Shown here one piece after another: positions 1-10,400 of a stretch of DNA of 27,472 nt. Position numbers and translations under genes: made by a program. This DNA comes from Plakobranchus ocellatus. Taxonomy: Eukaryota > Mollusca > Gastropoda > Plakobranchidae. The stretch covers positions 672,762 through 700,233 of the forward strand of contig BLXT01002217.1 in NCBI GenBank assembly GCA_019648995.1. The letters are read 5' to 3'. The stretch's first letter is position 1. The number at the start of each line of letters is the position of its first letter. The notes under the pieces are model-generated. The model had not been told where the DNA came from. It saw nothing but the letters and a program-made list of their open reading frames with translations, and ran no database searches.

Positions 1-1240
1 GAGTGTCAAAATAATTAAAAGAAAAGACTTCACCTTCAGAAACTGATGGTTTGGGAATGATTGAGATGGATAACTTCATTGCAACACTGAAAAAACATGG
101 CTAAGAGGATTACATAATCAAAAACAAAAGGAAAGAAATACTCCGAGCAAATATCAAAGGTATTGATCTGTATACAGAAGTGGGTCAGAAATAGCGAAAA
201 ATATTAGTAACAACTGCACTAGATATTTGTTGGAAAGACATATAAAAGAAACATTCACAAAGTTCGCACAATATATTGCGCCCAAAAATAAAAATGAACT
301 TAAAAATTATAGTTTCCTTTATGTAGAAAATATCAGAACGGAAGAGTTATAAGAACAAATCAACGATTTAAAGGCAACATATACCAACGAAATCGCACTT
401 AAAAAACGATAAGTTTATGAAATTTAACCAAGTTATAAGGAAATATCCGCTAAATGATTATTTACACACTTGCGTGCAATGGAATTATAAGGGTAACAAA
501 TAGTACGTAAACAAAGTTATCCCAAGAATAAAAAAAGGGGATCACAATCAACAACCTTATGTATATCTAAGTTTACATCCAGCCCGAGGCGCCTCTTCAA
601 ATATAACAAAAATAACTAACATTTGGGGCTATGGATTTCAAAGGTATAAAAAACAAACATGACCCAGATGGCTAAATGCATCTCTTTAAAAAAAGCATCT
701 TTTTTCCGAAAACTGAAAAAAAGATATAAAGGACACCATAAAGTGGTTGCAATACAGAAAACTCAGTAACATACTTACAAAAAAATACTTTCGTTTCAAA
801 ATATGACCCTGATGCTTATATTCTGTAATCGAAAACTGGAAGCCATAGAACATCTCTTGTGAGATTGCAGAGCAATTAATTTAGTCTGGAAAGACTTTTC
901 AAATCTGATAAACACAAATGCTCGCACGTCCGAAACTTTCAATTCAGTTAACAGTTTGTCATGGTTGGAACAGATTCAGACATACCAACAGATCGGGCAC
1001 TCAACCTTATACTGCTGACTACATGTCTAACCAGAGCTATCCGTCGATAAAAGCCTTCAAATTCACGTTGAACAGAAGTTACGAGTCGAACGAGTCATGA
1101 ATGCCCAAGATAACAATCAGATTTTTTTTAAAGAATGTGGAAACCATATGAAAACATATTTCAATCGCTAATTATCCGGTCGTAAAAAGACACAAAGCAT
1201 AGATAGACACTAAAGTGGAAAAAAAAACTCATGTATCATT
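1..1240 (+). mobile_element. Tx1/L1-like LINE, 3' part of ORF2, degraded
   Basis: The reading is broken across frames but the C-terminal order of Tx1/L1-type ORF2 is visible: GMIEMDNFIATLKKH near 50-105, FAQYIAPKNKN near 265-295, then DIKDTIKWLQYRKLSNILTK near 720-785 and a Cys/His-type end (FCN, then IEHLL-x-DCRAINLVW, near 822-892). This resembles the family pattern IKWLQYRIL, then CTFC, EHLLW and C. The element runs off the left edge, so its 5' extent is unknown. It probably ends near an A-rich run at about 1218-1228. Many in-frame stops and frame changes show it is inactive and old. Confidence 0.75.
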
Positions 1241-1774
1241 CAAGAGTGTGGCATTGGGAATTAACAGTTATACTCATTACATCTTTATATAACTATACCA
1301 AACTTTGAAAATAATGATAATTCTCTCACCACGTAGACAATACTAAGTAAGGATACGCATATTTAATAATCTTTCATGAGTATTCTATGCATTTGTTTGT
1401 ATGTGTATATGAGTTGTTCAAAAGCTATTTGTGTTGGCTCTGTTGTTTTCGCTGTTGTTTTTGGCATTGTCATGCATATATCATGTACACAAAGGTATTA
1501 TGGTACACATGCCTTGTGTATCATGTGCAGTGAAATAGTAAGTTTATCCTTACTTTTATGTATTATAACACGCCTGAAAAGCTATGAAAATAGGGCAGTA
1601 ACATTCATTAGAATCACAAGCGAATATTATCATTATATTATCATTATTGTATCTTTAAATTGATATCTTTACAATTATTATATTGTTATTTCATAGGCAT
1701 ATGTATATGTGTAAGTGTAAAGTTCATGTTTTCGTGTATGTATAGTTTCAAGAGATTAAAAACTAGTGGCAGTA
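1241..1774. other. AT-rich spacer, nothing recognised
   Basis: This stretch is AT-rich and holds only a 95-residue open frame (1376-1663) with no recognisable domain. No splice-site-bounded exon, repeat or RNA gene was seen. Confidence 0.4.
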
Positions 1775-2090
1775 GAGAGTGTTTTATCAAAAGAATGTTG
1801 AGGATATCATGAACAGAAACAAATAAAGTGAATTGGTACTGAAAGAGGCTAATCTTGAACGATCTTTAATTACAACCATAGGACGAAGGCAACTACACTT
1901 TTTCTGATATATTTGCAAGAGTTTAGAACACCTAGCAACCACTGGAAAGAATGAAGGCAAACACTGTGAAGGTAAATAGAGGATACCTTTTATTGAAAGT
2001 CTTAAGTCATAGTTGGGCAATAGGTAAGGGTATCCATTACAACTTTACAAGTTGGACTGAAAATAGATTGGAGTGGAGGAAAACGATCGC
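1775..2090 (+). mobile_element. RTE-like LINE, C-terminal fragment
   Basis: Plus-strand reading gives FIKRMLRIS, then VLKEANLERSLITTIGRRQL, then SLEHLATTGKNEG and an RIPFIESLK segment. These match the end of RTE/BovB-type ORF2, which typically reads RRMMRISWT, GHI-x-R, LE, L-x-GK-x-EG-x-R, GRQR. It is the same subfamily as the copies at 8905-9165, 11575-12480 and 20862-22800 and aligns with the last at nucleotide level. It is broken by in-frame stops and strongly 5' truncated. Confidence 0.75.
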
Positions 2091-2416
2091 TAATTTATTT
2101 TCCAGACAACGCAGCTAATAAAATAACAGTGTCAATTAAGTAACACAGTGGAAGAAAAAATATTTACAATTCAGGTCATATAATATGTATCTGTCAAAAA
2201 ATGCATATAAAAATATATAAAAAAAATAATATTAACTGTTGCAAAAAATAAAAGGCGTTTTTTGTTTCCCTTTTTAGCTTATAATTTTCTTCACTCACCG
2301 TGCCAATATAAGTGTCGATGACGTGTCGACTAGCAGTTGTGATCCTTATAAAGTACTAACTGTAGTTTAAGAATTGCCGTTTTCTCAAAGTTGAATGATC
2401 GTGACATAGTGAAATT

Positions 2417-2917
2417 TTGCATGCATCCATGATGGTTGTGAGCGAAAGTTCTGGCCTGTTGGACTTGGCCTCTGCTTACGAGAATTTACCTCATATATAC
2501 AAGGCTTTGCTTTGTGTATTTGCCAACTGTATGTTCGTCTTTATTTGCACGCTCGACAGCGGTCTAGAGAAGTTGGATTCTGGTGGAGCACAGAATACAT
2601 ACTGTTGCTACAAATCATTAGCACAGTTTAATAGTTTTTTTTGTTTTGTTTTGTTTTGTTTTTATCGAAATGCGTTTCTCTGCGTCAGTCGTTGTGAAAG
2701 AGAATACCTTGTACCTGATTTTCTTAAGGAATTGAACCACAGAAACTTTATAAATCTCTGCCACACAATAGGAGCCTTTTTTCAAACAAGTGTAAATAAT
2801 AAGAGACTAGATTTTGTTGGATCTATAGACCTAAAGGTTTTAGTTATCATTATATATTCAAAATTTATCAGACAGCTGAGAAAACGTCTGAATAAACTTC
2901 TAGAGCATTTATTTTAA
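2417..2917 (+). CDS. Unassigned 166-residue open reading frame
   Basis: This is one of the longest uninterrupted frames in the window. It is rich in Phe, Leu and Cys, and its middle (FFCFVLFCF) comes from a (TTTTG)n run. I recognise no domain and see no convincing splice sites, signal peptide or start context. In AT-rich animal DNA a frame of this length can occur by chance. It could be a single-exon gene, an exon of an unseen gene, or noise; noise is most likely. Confidence 0.12.
   Translation: MHASMMVVSESSGLLDLASAYENLPHIYKALLCVFANCMFVFICTLDSGLEKLDSGGAQNTYCCYKSLAQFNSFFCFVLFCFYRNAFLCVSRCEREYLVPDFLKELNHRNFINLCHTIGAFFQTSVNNKRLDFVGSIDLKVLVIIIYSKFIRQLRKRLNKLLEHLF
2635..2663. repeat. (TTTTG)n short tandem repeat
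   Basis: About four TTTTG units after a T-run, inside the 2417-2917 open frame. It creates the Phe/Cys-rich stretch of that frame. Confidence 0.8.
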
Positions 2918-4274
2918 TTCTGTCAAAGTCCTAAACCATAATTTTTATATACTGCATTGTGTTGTTGTGTATGTATTAAACCTTGATTGTCAAGAAGATA
3001 ACTGTAGTCGAGTTTGTTGTTCCTTTTACGTGTGACAATCAAACTGTTTTGTGCGGACTATTCGTGACATTAAGCATGATGTCTGTTGATAGAGATTGTT
3101 GGTTTTTTAAATGAGAGCAAAGAAAAACCTTCACTGTTATTTCTTTCTCTTTTTTTTTCTCAAAAGCCCCCCCCCCCCNNNNAAAAAAAAAAAAAAAAAA
3201 AAAATTCAATAACTTATTAACTTATTTTTTGAAGGTGAGAAATGGACAGTTCCAATGAACATGATTAAGGGATTTAGCTCTTTATATCCCTATGAGGCAA
3301 AGGGATATTGGAAAAAATAATACCAAATCCTGAGAGGCAAAAATACCATAAAATAACACTCAGATGATTTTTAAAAATCATTTAGTCGATTTAAGTTTAA
3401 ATGAATCTTCAACTAATTGATTGCAGCACAGATCATTGAGTATTCTAATATTTTATTTCTAGATACAAAAATACACCATGATTAAAACAAATAAACATCA
3501 TGTGAGCCACTCGGAGCAAGTTAACAAAATAGTAAGTTCATGTTTTTTTCAGTGATTATTATGGAATCGCGCCTTTTTTTTTTCAATTGAAAAGGACATC
3601 ATTTTAGAAATTAATTTTTAAAATGTTTGGCAGATTCAGTCTCATTTAACTAAAAAAAAACCGGTCTCAGACTTTCTAAATAGTTGAAATACATTTAATA
3701 GGCCCTGGACAGAGTATAAATATATAATATAGAAATATCATAGACCTAAAACAATCTTCTGTATTATGCCAGAGAACACCACTTTTCCTCCTGCCCTATC
3801 CCTCCGACGTTAAAACCTTTGTAGTTAAAGGTAGAATTACATTGGAGTCTGTTAAATAGGAAATTTGAGTCCGAACACTTTACTTTTGTTGCCTAAAACT
3901 ACATACAACAGACATTTATAAGCTGAAGTCTCTTAAAAATGTGTACAAATGTTTTTTCTCCGAACGCTAAGTTTTTCAGTATTACTTTTGTCTGTTGATG
4001 TTTTTCCAATATTTTCAGTACAGATTTTAACATTTATGTGGCTATCATCATACTTACTGCCAACATGAAAAAGGTATTGCGTATGTTCAGGTTAGTGAAC
4101 TTGTCAAAAGATCTGCAGCATTTTTTTCTGTTGTGGGTTCAAGGCAAGCTTTCTTACTTTATAAGTTTTCTAATTTCAAAATTGCTTTTTTCCCTTGCAG
4201 CCAGTTTTTACCACCGGAGCGTTTCCCTAAGGCTTTATTCGCTTTGACATAAATTTCCTAGACTTACCTTTGGA
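2918..4274. other. AT-rich spacer with no recognised gene
   Basis: Apart from the poly-C, gap and poly-A block near 3167-3204, this stretch shows no recognisable coding, RNA or repeat feature. The only open frame (4038-4247, 69 residues) has no family features. Confidence 0.4.
3167..3204. other. Assembly gap between poly-C and poly-A
   Basis: Twelve C, then four N (3179-3182), then 22 A. The N run marks a short unresolved join. Homopolymers on both sides are where polymerase and sequencer errors collect, so the local sequence and length are unreliable. Confidence 0.9.
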
Positions 4275-4299
4275 TTCGAATGAAACAAATGAGTATAGG

Positions 4300-4530
4300 C
4301 ACTGCAATACACAAAGGTGTGACTTCAAGCCTGTATTACCAAGTCAATTGTCTCCCCTGCAGGTCAATATACTAGCATACTAATGGCAGCATTCATTACC
4401 AAGTCAATTTTCTCCACTGCAGAACACGAGACTAGGGTACGATTTGAAGCTTTCATTACCAAGTCAATTTTCTTGTCCCCATGCCAATGCACTAAGGCAT
4501 GAAATCCAGTCTTCATCGCCAAGTCCTTGC
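4300..4530. repeat. Degenerate minisatellite with an exact 60-bp period
   Basis: The core attaccaagtcaatt begins at 4335, 4395 and 4455, with a decayed copy (atcgccaagtcc) at 4515. The spacing is exactly 60 bp each time. The tail of a further unit precedes the first core: the segment before 4335 (tgcaatacacaaaggtgtga) aligns with tgccaatgcactaaggcatg before 4515. Unit ends vary more than the core. In-frame stops in the obvious frame argue against a coding repeat. Confidence 0.8.
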
Positions 4531-5454
4531 ATTCATTTTATATACAACACACAACATTTTAAACAGCCACTTCACTACCAGCCATCCGTAGCGTTGACTC
4601 TTCATCATCATGTCATTTACCTCTTTACCTTTTGTAGAAAGGAGCATCTTAATCTAATTATTGCATCCGCAAAGTGCTGATATTACACCCTGCTTTTTGT
4701 GAAGGATAAGAGAAAAGACAAGCATAGGGTGATCTATGTTTTAAAATGGGAAGTATGAACGAAAGATTTCAGGTCAGATCCATTATTTAATAAAGAGTAA
4801 ATCATTAATTGAAATGATTGAAAAAAAACCTCCATTAAAGACTTATCGCAATAGTGTTGTGGCTTATGGTAATAGCGGCAGCAATGCATTGCTACAAATA
4901 ATGGAGTCTAATAGAATTTCGCTCCTATTGTGCATATTTTATTCGCTATTCATGGTTGTGTTAGCAAGTAGGTGCTTATATTTCGCCTACATCTCACTGC
5001 CGATGGCAATTTGGGTAAATTACTCTTTTATTTCAGAAAGAGCACAGCAAAATGAAATTACTCTTAAAAGTGAACAATTCTGACCATCAAAGTGGGCATA
5101 AGCGTTGAAGAGCTTGAAGAGAAGAATGGGATTAGTCAGTGTCAATAAGTAACAATCGCATCTTGAACTCGACAGAGCATGTCTTGACTCATAGCTGCAA
5201 AATGTCGCCATTCTGGACATTGAGACTTGAAACAATCCGCAAGCAGTCTTGTTGGTGGACCATTCAAGTTTATTATCCTTCCAAAAAAGAGAGAAGCCGC
5301 ACATTCTGGTAGTTAATAACAATCGACACATCTTGTCGGAGTTACGTTTGTGTGTTAAATTTTTTTTTGTTGTGAATGAATATGGCTGAAGAGACAAAAT
5401 ATATATTATGTTCGTCGACGTAACATTATTAATAATAATGAGAACAATAAAAGT
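4531..5454. other. Spacer with no assigned gene
   Basis: Open frames occur on both strands, the longest at 5397-5020 on the minus strand (125 residues), but none shows a domain, a family signature or credible splice sites. A minus-strand LINE or transposon remnant cannot be excluded between about 5090 and 5310. Confidence 0.35.
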
Positions 5455-5477
5455 AATGATGATGATAATGATGATGC

Positions 5478-5554
<77 letters not shown>

Positions 5555-5560
5555 GTGATG
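5455..5560 (+). repeat. (GAT)n microsatellite
   Basis: Near-perfect GAT/ATG trinucleotide repeat, pure from about 5479 to 5554, with a decayed 5' edge (gataatgatgatgctgat) and a single G interruption near the 3' edge. RTE-type LINEs often end in such tails, but I found no LINE coding sequence directly before it. Confidence 0.95.
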
Positions 5561-7222
5561 TAAAGTATTAAACCTTACGCCTACTTTCATTTTCATGTCA
5601 CCTTCCCTGTCAGTGATTTAAATAGCCTGACATTTCCAGACCTGCCCTGTGATGTCACCCTCGCTGGTTTGTACCAATGGTAAGATTTTATAATCCACTC
5701 TGGATATCAAAAACCCTCACCAAACTGCACCGTCTCTGCCTGGAGCCCTCCGCTCCATTTTTCCCCCATTCAAATTTAAATTTGTAAGTTTTTAATTAAA
5801 ACTGCCTAAGCCTACTCGACTAATTTTCGAGGTAGAGCAAAATAATATTGATCCATCTGAAATAGGCCTATCGTGCTTTGTCATAACATATAATTATATA
5901 ATATCAGTTTTCCGTATTTTAAAAACTTTTTAAAAATTATATCGAATATGTGGATGGTAAGCAATATGAATTAGTAGTACTCAAGGCCAATAATCCAGTT
6001 ATAATCATGGGCCACATACTTTTCCTGGAAGTATCTAGTATCTTCCCTTTTATCTGTGAACAATACTGAAAAGACGCTAAAGGTTATAACTCGAAATAAT
6101 GTGGTTCACTAAGAGGACCTAAAGGTGTATTGCATACTGGCGTGTGTGTATATTAATGATAACATTCAGTTACTTACTCGCAATGTCTTAAATGTTATTT
6201 TTCCATCTTTGATTGTTGTTACATAGACTGTTAGTGCAATACACACAGAGCTTATTTTGCACTGTTGCACAGAGTGCATACTTTCCCACACTATTGCTGC
6301 CTAGTCTCATTTAAAATCATTTCCACTTTTCAACGTTGTTTTCAAAGATTCAGAGAATTTGTTTCGAGGTCTAAAATGCAATTATTTATTTCTTTAATTC
6401 GAGGTAAAGATTTTTTTAAAAAGCAAGGTAGTCCAAAGATTGTTTCTACATTATAGCAAATAGCGAATACTTGAGGAATCTGCATGCAAAGGGCTTTGTT
6501 ATGACAGCATTTATTGTATTAAGACGAAAAAAAAAAGGCGAAAGTCCTAACAGTTTTTGACCTTTCAAACTTAACAGACAAAAGTTTCAGGCCATACCAA
6601 TGATACAAAAGCGTTGAAAATGCAAATACTACTCTCTTAAACTGGCCTAAGATCTTTTTTTTTTTTAGATACTCACCCTTTTGCTTACACCTCCAAAAAT
6701 AAATAATAAAAAAATAGATGGCACATAAAATTACACGTAAATATAGCAATATCATTACCATGGCAACATTAACCGTCAATCAAACGTTATTGTGCCCTGA
6801 ATCTCACAAATGAACCAATCATTTTTCAATTTTTTTCATTGTGCTCTTTATGCTTTAACTCATGCAAAATATCAGTAAAGGGCATATAATCAAACATTTT
6901 AATATTTACTTTCAGAAAAAAAAATAATGCAAATCTGTTGTGGGTGATATTGCACAGTCCTACAAACGTATGTCAAAGTTGAAGAATTGTAATAATTGCC
7001 CGATCAAATGGACAGGTGATGCTACTTTATGTTGTTGAAACATCACTCTATTTCTGCGTGAAGAGCGAAGCAATATTTACTCAATATATTCTGTTATTTC
7101 CGTGGTAATTTAAGTCGTTATTCATAATCCATAATATCATTTTAGAGCCTAGACTTGCATATATTATATTGCAGATGAAATTCTGGATACTTCTATACAA
7201 TTTAATATATGATTGAATAAAT
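5561..7222. other. 3' flank of the SLC22 gene, including its likely 3' UTR
   Basis: No second gene was recognised. The SLC22 3' UTR must begin at 7222 and run toward lower coordinates. Candidate poly-A signals on the minus strand are ATTAAA (7206-7201, very close to the stop) and AATAAA (6515-6510). Neither is proved by the sequence. Confidence 0.4.
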
Positions 7223-7450
7223 TCACAAAGGCTTGGAGCTATTTGAGTCTAAAATAGAATCAGCTTCTGGCTCTATATGTCTGCTTTTGTCCTGCTCGTT
7301 ATCTTGATCACTCGTGAACCATGCTTGTACATCGGCTATCGTCTGCGGCAGTTCTCTTTTGGAAGTCTCCGGCAGGAACTGTATTAGAAGACACGCCACG
7401 CATGCGCAAACTCCCATGGTCATATCAGGAGCCCACACTGCCTCCTCTGC
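7223..7450 (-). CDS. SLC22 exon 12: TM12, cytoplasmic tail and stop
   Basis: Encodes residues 497-571 and the TGA stop. The acceptor is catctacag|GCA. TM12 (MGVCACVACLLIQF) is followed by LPETSKRELPQTIADVQAW, an almost textbook SLC22 C-terminal signature. The acidic, polar tail ends SSKPL. The 3' UTR was not defined: the nearest AATAAA on the minus strand is at 6515-6510 and an ATTAAA lies at 7206-7201, very near the stop. Confidence 0.94.
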   Translation of the reverse strand, partial: AEEAVWAPDMTMGVCACVACLLIQFLPETSKRELPQTIADVQAWFTSDQDNEQDKSRHIEPEADSILDSNSSKPL

Positions 7451-10400
7451 CTGTAGATGGTTTTAGCACTATCATTTTCGCACGATAAGAGCGAAGCATA
7501 TGTATGCATACCTATTACTGCTATGTTTATAATGTTCTATGAAATAGTTCGTTGGCTGTAATAAGTGAAGGGTTAATTAAATTTACCACAGCATATAATA
7601 TGTCTGTTTATTGTATCACTTTTGTACGATCAAGCATGTGGCATATTCTAAAATAGCTTTGTAAGTGACAACAGTAATTGTAAGGGAAATTTAATTCTCT
7701 TAATCAGAATTTGAACCGTAACGTAAATTCATTTGCAGTGTGACATTTTCAATTTTCAAACACTTTTGTAGCTCGAAAAAAAGATAAATAAACTGCATTT
7801 AATAGATTTCTATTTCGTTCGATCGCTTACTTTTGAAGCATAAGTTTCATTATGATGCAAAAGAGAATTCCCTCTAGTTTTATTAGTATGCGCACTTTAC
7901 TTGGGCCTCTAAGGCTAATAATAGCTTAGAAAACACATGAGCAGACGTCTGTACGGACAACTCAACATACGTACCAGCAAACCTGCGAATGGGCCGAGCA
8001 TGCCTCCAATTCTGCTGAAAAACGAGCAAATGCCGATTGCTTGGCTCCTGTAAAGCATAAACTTTTGTGTTAAACTTTGGTTCGTAAAAATATTTTTTAA
8101 ATATCATGATATCATTATCAGTTTTGTTTTATTTACTCAGGCAAGCAGACTTGGATTTGAGCAGAACAGAATGCGCTTATAATTTCCGAGAAATATCAGA
8201 TGTCATGAAATGGAAAAGTTTTCCTTGTGCTTGTTGCTATTTTATGAACAATCGAGACAAGATAGAGATCAAATACAGAAGACGGATAATGTGTAATAGA
8301 TCTCGAGGTATTTTTATCACAGATCATTTGCTTAAGTTGTGATGAATATTTTAAATTCGAAAAATAATTTTATCTGTATTTTGAATATGAGGTTTTGAAA
8401 TCCCAACTGCTATTAAATTGAATTGCTGTGAGGTAAAACAGTGGGAAAAAACGCATTCGAAAGATTTTAATCTTAAAAAAGCGATAATACAGCGTCAGAG
8501 AACAAGTAGAACAATAAGAATTTTTAATGAACGTATTTACCTCAGGTTAGTGGGGAACATTTCCGGGGTGTAGCTGAATAAGAGATTAAAACATCCACTT
8601 GATCCACATATCGCAGTGAGGGACGCTAGAAGTGTGAAAACTGAAAACATCGAGTTACCTGTAGAAGCCGCATGTACAGCAAGTGTTTAAAATTAAGTTT
8701 TATTATTTTTAATAATTTTTAGGCTACCTCTATTTCCTCTTACTTTGCTGTGAGGCAGTTGGCATGATCGCCCAAAAGAATGATCAAATGAGGCCCTATT
8801 GAGTGCGTTGCTCGCAGCGTTCTTGACTCAGCTATGGTCAACATGTCACTAAAAAGTTATAGGACACTGTGCCAGTATCCACTAGCCCTGCAAGTACTTC
8901 ATTGTCTTTTTCTTCTTTAGGTGCCTTGTCTGGAATAGTTCCGTCACTCAAACCTATTCACAGTTAACCTTATTAAGTTATTGTTGCTACCCGTACCTAT
9001 TGCTCATGATTTAAGATTTTCATTAAAAAAGTTAATCTCTGTCTACCTCTACTGCGTTTGCCTACAAGATTTTAAGTGATTGCTAAGTGTTCAAAAATCG
9101 ACCGTCGGTAAATATGACCTAAAAATTGCAGTTGCCTCTCAAAACTATAGTGCTATCTTATACTAAGGCCATTTTTTGGACTTTCAGGGAAAATATTCCT
9201 ATTTGAAAATCGGGTTGAAAATACACATTTCAAATAGAGTTTCATAATGATTTATACTCTCGTTTTCGAGGAACACAGAAGCAAGTTGTAATAAGTCCTA
9301 TTTTTTCTACGTCTTTTCAAAGCTTTCGTGTACTAAGTCCATTTTACCCAATCATTGTCAAGAGACTGAAATTTCTCTTGTTTGTTACTTTGTTCTCAAT
9401 CCAAGAATCTGCCACCAACTCGGTGCTGTCTTGTAACAACTGATTCGACCAATCAAATTCATCCCTCAGAGCCTTCTTTTTCAAACCAAGATGGCGGAGA
9501 CAGTAGAACATGATACTCATAAATATGCTGTAGAACTTTTTGAGTTTATTATTATATTTTTTAAAGGATGAAATGCAAATTTTTCTTTGACTTGACCTTA
9601 ATTAGTTACAGTTTTACAAGAATTTGGTTTCGTTTAAATTAAGTGGTTTTGAATAGTTAGATAGATCTACCAATAAAACTCGACACATGTTAGCTCTGAC
9701 TAGGCCTATTGGCTGCATTATGCACTGAAGAAGAGTATAATAATCGTACGATTAGTACAAATAGAAACATAAACCTAAAATAATAAGAAGAACTCTTTCA
9801 TTAGCAGATTTTTTTTGTTCACAAAGATTGACTTTGTAGCTATTCCCAATCGCTTATCTGGTGGGATAAGGCAACACAAAAAATATGTTCAACTTTTACA
9901 CAATTTTTGTTTTGATCCAATACATTTTGGATCTTTCAGGGTTTAAAACAAAATGACATTTAAGGAGCGTTCCGTTTACATTCAAGAATAAATTTTGCTT
10001 ATTGCACGTTCCAGTGTTTATTCTTAAACTGTATTTCATATCAAAATATTTCCAGCATTTCATGAATGTGAAGGAACAATAATGTTGAATTTATAGCCTT
10101 TATCACAAAAAGAATATCCCAACGCGATCGCGCGTATACCTTTTTAAACTAAAATAATAAGTGGGCTTATATTTTTGGTTGATTAAATAAACTCTGTTAA
10201 TGCTTGAATTTTAGACTGTCTTTTTAAAATATTGAGTATGAATCTTGTAGTATGACTGTTCAGTGTTTATATATCTAGTTGTAAAACTCAATAAATAGCG
10301 CGTAAAAATGCCTAGCATTTTTGAAAGCTTAACCGTAAAGATAATAAGATAAAACTAAATTGAATAATTTGTATGATCAAGAAGCTCTATGGCATTGGTT

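Noticed and set aside
4300-4530. CRISPR-like array
   Set aside because: The spacing is regular, but the sequence between cores is itself repeated and diverged, and the window is animal DNA. It is a minisatellite.
5020-5397. 125-residue minus-strand frame
   Set aside because: No domain, biased composition and no family wording. An alternative frame reads no better, so it was not called as a gene.
8541-8626. Alternative exon 10 start at the cttctag acceptor
   Set aside because: It would break the phase with exon 9 and lose the beginning of TM10.
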